Positions 44,113 through 52,272 of a DNA stretch of 64,000 nucleotides are shown piece by piece; positions within the stretch are counted from its first letter, which is position 1; each line of letters opens with the position of its first letter. The stretch covers positions 542,401 to 606,400 of the forward strand of contig NZ_BMRC01000003.1 of the NCBI RefSeq assembly GCF_014648435.1, written 5' to 3'. The notes beneath the pieces are model-generated. The model was not told the DNA's origin, did no database searches, and was given only the letters and a program-made list of their open reading frames with translations. A program made the position numbers and the translations under genes. The DNA comes from Nonomuraea spiralis. Lineage in GTDB: Bacteria > Actinomycetota > Actinomycetes > Streptosporangiales > Streptosporangiaceae.

Positions 44113-44114
44113 CG

Positions 44115-44360
44115 TCAGTCGGCGCCCGCCGCGAACCCGGTGACCAGCTCCGGCCGCAGCCGTGCCACCACGTCGATCCGCTCGCCGGGCCACGCCTGGA
44201 GCCTGGCCAGGGCCTGCTCCAGCTCCTGCGGGTCCGCCACCAGCCCGGCCCGCCCGGTCAGCACGACGCTCCACCCCGTCCGGGCGGCGGCGTCCAGCTC
44301 GTCGGCCTCGTACACGACGCCGGAGACCCGCTGCAGCAGCGCGGTCCGCTCACCGGACGA
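44115..44360 (-). pseudogene. PPOX-fold protein, C-terminal fragment
   Basis: The frame gives the C-terminal half of a pyridoxamine-oxidase-like F420/FMN-binding protein. It contains VVYEADELDAAARTGWSVVL, LQAWPGERIDVVARLRPELV and a TGFAAGAD end. The family's N-terminal strands are missing: upstream of about 44,360 the sequence becomes unrelated, lower-GC DNA. An internal ATG at 44315 would give 66 residues, but there is no ribosome-binding site. It marks the join between the Hyf-like operon and the accessory island. Confidence 0.7.
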
Positions 44361-44467
44361 AGAGCTCTGCGCTGGAGGTGATTCGAGTTATTGAGCCCCA
44401 CAAGGTGTGACAAGCTTCGGTTGGCCGCCTGAAAGTTTGATCCGCCAGCAGAGCAGCCACCTGGACC

Positions 44468-45036
44468 TTATGTATGGAGACCTGAACTAATGCGAGCCCT
44501 GACGGTGGCCACCACGATACCCATGGCCCTTTGCGCGGCAGCCGGTTCGGGTGCGAGTATGGCTACGAGTTTGCCGAAGTGAAAACCGTCAATTTGATCG
44601 ATGATTCGGCATAGGGAGTCAAGGCCGCCCAGGGTGTTGGAGAGGTCGGGCGCATCAGCAAGATAGAAAGTGAGCGCCTGGAGCGAGTTGTCTAGATGGC
44701 CGCCGCCGGTGAGGGTCCAGATTACTGAGGCCGCCGTGATGTGGGCGGCAGCATGGGCCAGATCGTTCCCCTGCTCGAACAGGATGAGCCCCAAATTTTG
44801 GTGACTGATCGCGATCTCATTCGGATCGTTGGATCTGTATCTCAGCCGCAGCGCGTCTCGCTCCAGGTTGAGCGCAATATCGCGGTGGCCGAGCGTGTCT
44901 TCAACATCGGCAAGTGCGGAGAGCACTTGGCCTAGACCGAAGATATCTTGGTGGCGGTCGAAGACTTTCCTGCACTGTCGCAGCAAGCTCACGGCCTCGC
45001 TGGTCCGGTTTAGGCGCAGCAGCGGCGTGTAGGCAT
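44468..45036 (-). pseudogene. TPR-repeat protein, 5'-truncated by IS5-type insertion
   Basis: The frame encodes the C-terminal 190 or so residues of a tetratricopeptide-repeat protein. Repeats are seen in SLLRQCRKVFDRHQDIFGLG, GQVLSALADVEDTLGHRDIA, and NEIAISHQNLGLILFEQGND followed by AHAAAHITAASVIWTL. It continues open upstream (NAYTPLLRLNRTSEAV) to the inverted repeat of the IS at 45037, where the N-terminal part is lost. TPR proteins of this kind often belong to signalling or defence NTPases (for example STAND regulators), but the effector part is missing, so the role cannot be told. Confidence 0.75.
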
Positions 45037-45964
45037 TGAGCCGTTTTCATCCCCGTACGGCGGGCTGCTGATCACAGGATGATCGCGAGGTGGGCGTTCA
45101 CCTGATGGCATGGCGAAACCCCTGGTAGACGGGTTGATCACCACAATCACGTCCGCCACCACCAGGGGCCTCGGATGCTGTTCTATCGCGCTGCCGTCGA
45201 TTTGTCGCGCTCAACCCTGAACTACCTCGCCGGCCTCATCCGCCGGCGCCGCAAGGCGATCGGATCGACCTGGCGGCTGCTCAACCCGGGGCAACAGGCC
45301 CTGCTCGTGCTGGTCCACCTGCGCAAAGGAGAGACATTTCCTGAGCTCGGGGCCGGGTTCGGGGTCTCGACAGCGACCGCGTGGCGGTACGTGGAAGAGG
45401 CCGTGATGCTGCTGTCGGCACGCTCGCCGAAGCTCGGCCAGGCACTTCGCCGGGCACGCCGAGCCGGGCTGCACTACCTGGTGCTGGACGGCACACTGAT
45501 CCGCATCGACCGGATCGCCGCCGACCGTCCGTACTTCTCCGGCAAGCACCGCGTGCACGGCATGAACATCCAGGTCATCGCCTCACCGGACGGCACGATC
45601 CTGTGGACCTCCGGCGCGCTGCCGGGCAAGACCCACGACCTGAGCGCCGCCCGCATCTGGGGCATCCTGCGCGCCCTGGAGACAGCCGGGATCATCACCC
45701 TCGCCGACAAGGCCTACCAAGGAGCCGAAGGCCCGATCCGCACCCCGTACAAGGGCAGGAACAAACCCGAGTCCCAGAAGCGGGCCAATCGCTCCCACGC
45801 CAGGCTCCGCAGCCCCGGCGAGCGCGCGAACGCCCAGCTGAAAAGCTGGAAGATCCTCCGAAAGCTACGGTGCAGCCCATCCAAGGCCGGCCACCTGTGC
45901 AAGGCCATCGCCGTCCTTCAAAATCACCGAGTCACGCAGGCGGCGCAAGGATGAAAAGCGTTCA
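45037..45964 (+). mobile_element. IS5-family insertion sequence
   Basis: A 928-bp element with imperfect 16-bp terminal repeats: TGAGCCGTTTTCATCC at 45037-45052, and the complement of TGAACGCTTTTCATCC at 45949-45964 (13 of 16 identical). One transposase gene is inside. The flanking triplets differ and the two flanking genes are both broken at the ends of the element, so no target duplication can be seen. A deletion next to the element may have followed insertion. The exact tips are uncertain by a few bases. Confidence 0.75.
45175..45954 (+). CDS. IS5-family transposase (DDE_4 type)
   Basis: A 259-residue DDE transposase. An N-terminal HTH (FPELGAGFGVSTATAWRYVE, about 56-75) precedes the catalytic core: YLVLDGTLIRIDR (first Asp near residue 108), ITLADKAYQGAEGPI (second Asp near 181), and SPGERANAQLKSWKILRKL (Glu near 214). 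The gene is complete and of normal length for single-frame IS5 members. ATG 45175 is the start. The last bases overlap the reading frame of the truncated gene on the other strand. Confidence 0.9.
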   Translation: MLFYRAAVDLSRSTLNYLAGLIRRRRKAIGSTWRLLNPGQQALLVLVHLRKGETFPELGAGFGVSTATAWRYVEEAVMLLSARSPKLGQALRRARRAGLHYLVLDGTLIRIDRIAADRPYFSGKHRVHGMNIQVIASPDGTILWTSGALPGKTHDLSAARIWGILRALETAGIITLADKAYQGAEGPIRTPYKGRNKPESQKRANRSHARLRSPGERANAQLKSWKILRKLRCSPSKAGHLCKAIAVLQNHRVTQAAQG

Positions 45965-46731
45965 CTGAACCCGTCGGCCCGGGAGATGAGGAATCGGTCC
46001 ACCAATTGCTTGCGAGCGGCCGGCGAACTGGTCACCCGATACTCGGGATCGGCCAGCAACTCGGCCGCGAGGCCGTCGAGCTGCTGACCGAGCTGGATGT
46101 ATTGAACCTTGGCGAGGTCATCGGCGCGCTCACACGCCGTACGAATCGCGTCCCAGAAGCTCCACTCCTGTGCGTCCGGCGGAACGGAAAGCCTGGCAAT
46201 GCGCTGCCGGGCACTTGCACGGGCAGCCCGGAATTCCGGGTTGGCCAGCAGGCGGTCGATCAGCTCGGCCTCGCTCCGTTGGCGTTCCTCCGCGCTGGGC
46301 TGGTCGTCCTCGTCCCGGATAATGAGACCGCGATGCCCGGAGGTCTCCTTCGGCAGACGCTGCCAATCGAGGTACCAGGCCGCGCTTTGCTGCCAGAAAT
46401 GGACAAGACCTTTGGCCGTGAACGCAACACCGACTTGACCGACTTGACCGACATGCTGGACCAGGTGCGCGGGCAGTTCGTGGATGTCGTCCTCATCCGC
46501 GTAGGGATCGAACGGCTCCGATCGCAAGTAAAGGACACATCCGCCGATTTTTCGAGCCAGTGACAGGAATGCCGGAAGATCCAGCGTGTCGGGATCGAGG
46601 TAAACCTCCGGCCCGATCCCTGTTTCTGGGATGGCCGGTACCAGGACCAGCGAATTCTGGGCTGCGTAGTCGGCGACCAACTTGGCGAGCTTGGCTGGGT
46701 CGTTCACGGGCAGCACTGTAGTGGTCGACAT
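45865..46731 (-). CDS. Unknown protein, C-terminus replaced by IS5 sequence
   Basis: A 288-codon frame. Residues 1 to about 255 are the original gene; the last 30 or so (from SSLRRLRDSVILK on) are encoded by the IS5 element and are artificial. The original part has no recognised domain. It is acidic, with VLPVNDPAKLAKLVADYAAQ, a mid segment LVQHVGQVGQVGVAFTAKGL, and helices rich in Arg/Glu (PSAEERQRSEAELIDRLLAN). It is divergent from the NurA-like gene (about 260 bases between starts) and might once have belonged to that system. It is probably non-functional or altered. Confidence 0.6.
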   Translation of the reverse strand: MSTTTVLPVNDPAKLAKLVADYAAQNSLVLVPAIPETGIGPEVYLDPDTLDLPAFLSLARKIGGCVLYLRSEPFDPYADEDDIHELPAHLVQHVGQVGQVGVAFTAKGLVHFWQQSAAWYLDWQRLPKETSGHRGLIIRDEDDQPSAEERQRSEAELIDRLLANPEFRAARASARQRIARLSVPPDAQEWSFWDAIRTACERADDLAKVQYIQLGQQLDGLAAELLADPEYRVTSSPAARKQLVDRFLISRADGFSERFSSLRRLRDSVILKDGDGLAQVAGLGWAAP

Positions 46732-46992
46732 CGGCAGCTCACCTGTGGTTCCGCGGTAATTAACGTGCCACTTTGGCCAGGAGTTCTGGTTCTCAAGAGG
46801 CCATACCTGACCAAATCCACGATGTCACTAAACCTGGCACCTGTGGCCGGAGTGTCGGAACGTCGCCCGTTGTGGATCCGCTGACTTCTATGACTTTGTG
46901 CTTATAGGGCCTGGATCTTCGCCCTTCGCGTCGATACCCTGCAACAGGGTGTCGTGATCGGTTGCGAAGCGCCACTGCATGCTGGAGGTCCA

Positions 46993-48129
46993 GTGGAAGT
47001 GCCTTCAACAGGGCCAGACGTGCGTAGCCTTGCCGACATTCTGTCGGTTGCGCCATGGGTGGAACTGGAAAAGCATATTGATCACTTGCGGGAGCGGGTG
47101 GATGCGGCCGTTCTTGCCTCGCATGGACGGCGAGAGCAGCTTCGCAGCGAGATACTGTCGGACAATCCACGCTTAAGATCCCAAATCCGGCGCCCTTCGC
47201 CCGAGAAGATGGAATGGGCCAAGAGTCTCCTGCGCTCTGGCATCGTCGCCGCCTCCGATGGGACAGTAGCGGCCGTACCGCTGTTGAGCGGAACGAAGAT
47301 CCAGGTAGGCGTAGTGATCGTCACCAACACTGGCGAATCTGTCCGCTTAGTGACGAGGGTCTTCGAACACGAGCTGACCACAGCCGGCGACACGGCTCGG
47401 GAGTTCTTTGAAAATCTTCGGAAGGTGCATGGCAGCTCGAATCTGGCCAGCCGTGCGCTCATGCTGTTCGGCGAACGTCAGATCCTGCTCGCGCAGGAGG
47501 CCGACTGGCGGATGATCCACGGCGAGCTGATTCCGTACGAACTACGCACCGGCGTCGGCAGGCCGAAGGAGAACTTACCACCCGTCTTCGATCTAGTGAG
47601 GCGTTACGTTCTGGACCAGCAGTTCATCGCGGTGAGCGAAAGCCCCGAGGATCTGGACGTCCTCAACGCTGGCATCGTCCTCGAGCCAGGGGAGTTCATC
47701 GAACTTCGTACGCTCACCGACGATCTCACCGGTTTCCTGGATGGTGATGAGAATGCAGGAACGACCAAGGCCGGTTTCAACAATATGGATCGGGCCACGT
47801 TCCGGAATTTCATCGCAGAGGTCGGGCCGGAAGTCACCATCCTGCTGATGAAGGCCGGGCACCGTCCGTTCCTCCTGGAGTGCCACCGAGACCGTGTTGA
47901 AGAGGCGGCAGCGCTCTTTCTTGCGGACGCGCTCTGGACGCGTGGTCTGCCGGACAGGGGAGTGACCGTAACCGCGCGAGGCTTTCCCTTCCACATCGAC
48001 CTCGCCGACAACGTGGCTCGCACGATGTTCAAAGGCGGAGAGTTCCGAACCTTCGTAGAAACCCGGTTGATGGAACTCGGGGTCGAGCACGGACTCACGG
48101 ATCTGGATCCACGGAGGACTCGAGGATGA
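46993..48129 (+). CDS. NurA-like nuclease-domain protein
   Basis: A 378-residue protein in the position and general shape of NurA, the 5'-3' nuclease that works with HerA. A central conserved-looking block IVAASDGTVAAVPLLSGTKI supplies the first acidic site. WRMIHGELIPYELRTG and VFDLVRRYVLDQQFIAVSES resemble the later NurA blocks. The C-terminal part has VTILLMKAGHRPFLLECHRD. Identification rests partly on the overlap with a HerA ATPase gene. The start is GTG 46993, four bases after GGAGG; an earlier in-frame GTG at 46954 has no site. Its stop overlaps the next start (ATGA). It could also be an uncharacterised HerA partner without nuclease activity. Confidence 0.6.
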   Translation: MEVPSTGPDVRSLADILSVAPWVELEKHIDHLRERVDAAVLASHGRREQLRSEILSDNPRLRSQIRRPSPEKMEWAKSLLRSGIVAASDGTVAAVPLLSGTKIQVGVVIVTNTGESVRLVTRVFEHELTTAGDTAREFFENLRKVHGSSNLASRALMLFGERQILLAQEADWRMIHGELIPYELRTGVGRPKENLPPVFDLVRRYVLDQQFIAVSESPEDLDVLNAGIVLEPGEFIELRTLTDDLTGFLDGDENAGTTKAGFNNMDRATFRNFIAEVGPEVTILLMKAGHRPFLLECHRDRVEEAAALFLADALWTRGLPDRGVTVTARGFPFHIDLADNVARTMFKGGEFRTFVETRLMELGVEHGLTDLDPRRTRG

Positions 48130-49961
48130 GCTCAGAAGCTGATATCCAGACAGAGACCGATGGCGGCGAACGGGTCGACGAGTTCGAGGAGCCGCAAGAT
48201 GAACTGCATGATGACGATGCGCCTGCGGAGCCGGACCACCCGAACCCCGAGCAAGAAATCCCCACTGAAGATCTCAAAGCAGCGGAAGCCAGTCTTGCCC
48301 GATCGCTCATCACTCTAGGCTTCGTCGCCTTTGATGGGCAGGGGACCGACAACACCAGCAGCGGTGTCATGGTGTCCGAGCAGTTGCGCCGGCACTTCCG
48401 CCGCGACGCGTATGTGGGCATCAACGACACCGAACAGGGCATCACCTTCCTGGGACGTGTCGTCGAAGGCCCCTTTCACAGCCCGCATGAAATCGGCCCC
48501 GATTCGGCCATCAGCCGGACCACGCTTCTCCACCCAGAACGCACCCAGTTCCGCCCCACCTACTACGCCGCCGGCACGATCGAGATCCTCGGTGAGGTCA
48601 CCAACTCGGAGAACGTCCTCCCTACATCGACACGTCCCCGGCCGTACTCCCAGGTGTTCATCTACCCCAGCGACCGGCTCCGACGGATGCTCGGCATCGA
48701 GGGCGACATGCAATTGGGCTCACTGCTCGGCTATGACGACCTCCGAGTCGAGGCGGACTCGACAAACAAAGGCTTCCTCCCGCGCAATGTCGGCATCTTC
48801 GGCACTGTGGGCTCAGGCAAGTCCAACACGACCCAGGTGCTGATGGAGGAAGCTCTTCGCGCTGGCTGGGCGGTCGTCGCCATTGACGTCGAGGGTGAGT
48901 ATGTCCGAATGGACCAAGGAAATGACGAGCCGCACCTCGCACGGCTTCTGGAAGAGCGCTTCGACGAACGGCGTCCGCGCGGCATACCTGATTGCCGCGT
49001 CTACGTACCGAACGCCGGCATGACCGACGCACCCGATCCCATTCCCTTCAAAGTGCCGATCGCTGATGTGCCCGAGGAGATCGTGGCAGACATCCTCGAA
49101 CTCAGCGAACCTCAGGTGCGAATGTGGGGTGCCATCACGGCTCACGCCCGACGCCAGGCGGAGAAGGCGTCTCGGCCGAGCAGAATGGGTACGCTTGCTG
49201 CGCCGACGCCTCCTCCTCCTGATCGCCCCTACACCCTCAGCGATCTGATCGACGGTCTGCAGGAGGACCCGACACCAGGTGCCATGACCCTGTTCCCGGT
49301 GAAGCCGGGCCCCACGGAGAAGGCAACTGCGTCAACGTTGAGGAACAAGCTGTACAAGCTCGGTAGATCCGAGATGCTCGACTGGATGCCGACCAGAAAC
49401 ACTCCGTACCTGGACGTGGACGAGCTTCTCGTGGAACGGCGCCTGAGCGTTTTCGACGTGAGCGAGACCAACGACGCCGCCCGCAACATCGCCATCTCCT
49501 TTCTGTTGCAGGCGCTGTTCGACAGGGTGATCGCGGTGGCTCGTGGCGAACCCATCGGCAAGGACGGCCGGCCGCGCCCGCCGGTGCTGGTGGTGATCGA
49601 AGAGGTGCACACGTTCGTCTCCCGGGCAAGTGCGGCCAGGATGCGCGCCGTGCTGGACCAGTTGCAGGTCATCAGCCGACGCGGCCGCAAGCGCTGGATG
49701 GGCCTGGCGCTGGTGTCGCAGCAGCCCGGTCATGTGCCGGAGGAGCTGTTCGAGCTGGCGAACACCCGGTTCATCCATCAGCTGAAGTCCGCTGGCAACC
49801 TCGCTCCCGTACGCGCCACCACGGGAGGCGTCCACGAGGCGCTGTGGTCGACGGTTCCTGCGCTGGGGCAAGGCCAATGTCTGCTGACAGGCTCGGTGTT
49901 CCGCAACCCGGTCTTCGTGCAGGTACGTCCGGCGCGTTCTCGGCGAATGCATACTGCCTGA
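48126..49961 (+). CDS. HerA-type ATPase (DUF87 helicase)
   Basis: A 611-residue hexameric FtsK/HerA-family DNA translocase. Residues 1-60 are acidic and disordered. A HerA N-terminal barrel (about 60-210, ISFLGRVVEGPFHSP-like) precedes the motor. Walker A is FGTVGSGKSNTTQVL (K232), then VVAIDVEGEYVRM. Walker B is VLVVIEEVHTF (E492-E493). Sensor and arginine-finger features are RKRWMGLALVSQQPGHVPEE and ANTRFIHQLKSAGN near 540-560. It would pump or unwind duplex DNA for the coupled NurA-like partner. It is followed after 69 bases by a DNA methyltransferase gene on the same strand. HerA-based pairs are often antiphage modules. Confidence 0.92.
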   Translation: MSSEADIQTETDGGERVDEFEEPQDELHDDDAPAEPDHPNPEQEIPTEDLKAAEASLARSLITLGFVAFDGQGTDNTSSGVMVSEQLRRHFRRDAYVGINDTEQGITFLGRVVEGPFHSPHEIGPDSAISRTTLLHPERTQFRPTYYAAGTIEILGEVTNSENVLPTSTRPRPYSQVFIYPSDRLRRMLGIEGDMQLGSLLGYDDLRVEADSTNKGFLPRNVGIFGTVGSGKSNTTQVLMEEALRAGWAVVAIDVEGEYVRMDQGNDEPHLARLLEERFDERRPRGIPDCRVYVPNAGMTDAPDPIPFKVPIADVPEEIVADILELSEPQVRMWGAITAHARRQAEKASRPSRMGTLAAPTPPPPDRPYTLSDLIDGLQEDPTPGAMTLFPVKPGPTEKATASTLRNKLYKLGRSEMLDWMPTRNTPYLDVDELLVERRLSVFDVSETNDAARNIAISFLLQALFDRVIAVARGEPIGKDGRPRPPVLVVIEEVHTFVSRASAARMRAVLDQLQVISRRGRKRWMGLALVSQQPGHVPEELFELANTRFIHQLKSAGNLAPVRATTGGVHEALWSTVPALGQGQCLLTGSVFRNPVFVQVRPARSRRMHTA

Positions 49962-50030
49962 TCGCAACCCCTCGTAGAGTCTCCCTGATCGGCGCCGCGC
50001 CCCGGATGCCGGAGAAAGGCGGCGTCGCCG

Positions 50031-51347
50031 GTGACAGAAGTCCCCGCTGAAGCCTCAGACACCCCCTGGCAGTGGGGATTCGGCGAGCAGCCCGCATACA
50101 CCCCTCGCCACGCGTCGGTTCCAGTACTGGCGCTCAAACGCCTCCGTCGCTCCAGGGAACAGGTCGTCCTCGGCTGGTTTCACCGATACCCGGCGCGGTT
50201 CGCAGCTGACGTTGTGACGGCGATGCTGGCTCAGGTCGTCACCGAGGCTCAGCGGCCCATAAGGCAGGTTCTGGATCCGTTCTGTGGAACGGCATCCGTC
50301 GTGGCCGCCGGCCGCCAACTCGGTCTCTCCGCGATAGGCCTGGAGTTGACCACCCTCGGTGTCACCGTTGGACGGCTGCGACTGGACCCGCCAAGCAACC
50401 CCTGGGAGGCCGCGGCCACGTGTGAACGCATCGCACGCATCAGGCCGGCGGACACAGTCCGGGTGCATGACGAACTCGCTCAATGGCTAGGTGATCGCAA
50501 TGCCCGCCTGCTGACGGCATGGCAGCCGGCGTTGGAGGACATCGACGACATGCGGCTGCGCCGATTCGCCACGGTCGCACTGTCCCAGTCACTACGCCCT
50601 TCGTCTCGATGGTTGGCTGGCTCGATCAAGGTCACCGCCGATCCCGACCGTGAGCCCATACCGCTTGAACACAGCCTGCCCCGCTGGGCACGCCAGCTTG
50701 CTCGCGACTGTGACACCGAACAAGCTGCACTGACGGACTTCAACGACATCTTCGGACAGCGGCGCCCCCCGGCCGCGATCCTGCGAGGTGACGCGAAGCA
50801 GGTTCCCTTGAGAGATGCCAGCGTGGACGCGGTTGTGACGTCCCCGCCATACTTTGTCACCTACGATTACTTCGAGATTCAGCGGCTCACCTACCTGGCA
50901 TTTGGCTGGCCGATGAGACGTAGCAATCAAATCGGCGCCAAATACGGCCATCTATCCGTAGCGGGAGAAGTTCAGCTTCCCCCAGCGTTTCAACGATGGT
51001 ACGAGTCTGACTTCAACGGCGAGAAAAGCGCGCTTGGCAGGGCACTACGCGCCTATGTCCAGGACCTTCGAACACATCTCGCAGAGGCCGCTCGCGTGCT
51101 TGCTCCGGGAGGACTCGTGGCCTACTCGGTCGCCAACTCCGTCAGGGCCGGACGTGTCTTCGATCTGGCGGCAGGCTTCGAGCAGCTCCTGGCCGAGGTC
51201 GGTTTCAGCGAAATTCGTGCAATACCTCGCGCGCAAGCTGGCCGACGTATCCTCCCACCGGGCCGGGACCCGAAGAGCGGACGCTTCTCGAGCAACGTGC
51301 GCAGTGCCGGAGTCCGAGAGTACATCGTACTTGGCAGGCTCCCCTGA
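50031..51347 (+). CDS. DNA methyltransferase, N4-cytosine/N6-adenine type
   Basis: A 438-residue amino-methyltransferase. Motif I (AdoMet binding) is VLDPFCGTASVVAAG (D82), followed by AIGLELTTLGV. Motif IV (catalytic) is VVTSPPYFVTYDYFEI (T270-Y274), as in group beta/N4-type or TSPPY N6 enzymes. VLAPGGLVAYSVANSV near 350 is the motif V-like strand. Between the motifs lies a long variable part (about 120-250) that could be a target-recognition region. The start is GTG 50031. With the NurA-HerA genes upstream it forms a same-strand group that could mark self DNA and act on unmodified DNA. An alternative is a stand-alone solitary methylase. Confidence 0.85.
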   Translation: MTEVPAEASDTPWQWGFGEQPAYTPRHASVPVLALKRLRRSREQVVLGWFHRYPARFAADVVTAMLAQVVTEAQRPIRQVLDPFCGTASVVAAGRQLGLSAIGLELTTLGVTVGRLRLDPPSNPWEAAATCERIARIRPADTVRVHDELAQWLGDRNARLLTAWQPALEDIDDMRLRRFATVALSQSLRPSSRWLAGSIKVTADPDREPIPLEHSLPRWARQLARDCDTEQAALTDFNDIFGQRRPPAAILRGDAKQVPLRDASVDAVVTSPPYFVTYDYFEIQRLTYLAFGWPMRRSNQIGAKYGHLSVAGEVQLPPAFQRWYESDFNGEKSALGRALRAYVQDLRTHLAEAARVLAPGGLVAYSVANSVRAGRVFDLAAGFEQLLAEVGFSEIRAIPRAQAGRRILPPGRDPKSGRFSSNVRSAGVREYIVLGRLP

Positions 51348-51625
51348 GGTGATGGCTATAGAACTATTGCACAGGCGATGGGCAGTTCGGGTTGAGGTTT
51401 GTATGAGTGTTCCTCGGCTCTCAAAGCGTGAGCAGCTATCCTGACTATGGACATCATGAAGCCCGCTGAGGCGATCACTGATCAACTAGCCCACAACTTC
51501 CCAATTGCCGGTACCAGCATATGCAATCTCGATGTCGGTAACGCTAGTGTTCTGGCACATGAAACGGCCTTCCTGCTCGAACCATCTTCGGAGGGCTGCA
51601 GGTCGCCATGGCAACTGAACATTGG

Positions 51626-52096
51626 TTACAGAGGATTGAGGTACGGGCGGCCTGCAGACAAGCTACCGGCGCGGATGGTGCGTTCTATAGCGAGAGCCTG
51701 TGCGCCGTCCTGGCAAATCAGAAAACGATAGCTGAGGTGCTCTCTTACGTAGCTTTTGGTTATCTGGTCGAGACTTAGGTGGCCTTGGCCAATATTGGCC
51801 TGCTGTTCAGGCGTCAAGGCTGGAATGATGAAACGGTCGCAGATGTAAACGTTAAACTGATCTCCAGATCGTCTTCCGGATGCATGCGAATTAAGTCGCG
51901 TCCAAAGGCCTAGCGCCTTTTTTGTCTGTTCGGGATGAGTGACCAGATCCTCCGGCTGGGCTCCACGTCCACTCATGCCAACATAGATGAACTCATCCCG
52001 TCTCCAGACGGTATACACACCTGCTGCCCGGCGAGGGACCTGATCACTCGGCCAGTCAGAGAACTTGAAGGCCGGCCCGCTCTGTAAGACGTCCAC
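51626..52096 (-). CDS. GIY-YIG nuclease-domain protein
   Basis: A 156-residue protein with the GIY-YIG endonuclease fold: AAGVYTVWRRDEFIYVGMSG (the two short strands and Tyr residues, about 22-41), GLWTRLNSHASGRRSGDQFN (catalytic Arg, about 62-81), AIERTIRAG (metal-binding Glu, about 137-145) and RPYLNP at the end. There is no added DNA-binding domain. The start is taken as GTG 52096, because family-like residues begin there (MDVLQSGPAFKFSDWPSD); earlier in-frame codons are not conserved. It is convergent with the methyltransferase gene, with about 280 gene-free bases between the stops. It may be a nuclease partner of that group, but no direct link is shown. Confidence 0.82.
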   Translation of the reverse strand: MDVLQSGPAFKFSDWPSDQVPRRAAGVYTVWRRDEFIYVGMSGRGAQPEDLVTHPEQTKKALGLWTRLNSHASGRRSGDQFNVYICDRFIIPALTPEQQANIGQGHLSLDQITKSYVREHLSYRFLICQDGAQALAIERTIRAGSLSAGRPYLNPL

Positions 52097-52272
52097 GCAA
52101 CCGACTCTACACCGTGAGGATTTCCTCGCCGCTAACACTTCGCCAAGGGTGAAGCCGGAGGCGCAGGTAAAATACCCGGATGCGTCGGAACCGGGATGGT
52201 GTTCATACTTCTCGCCTGAGTGTGAGTGCTGGAGACTTCAAGTTCCCATAGGTTCTTTGATGTATAGGACTC

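Noticed and set aside
51447..51731. Small plus-strand frame between methyltransferase and GIY-YIG genes
   Set aside because: It runs into the antisense of the GIY-YIG gene, has no ribosome-binding site and no recognisable content.
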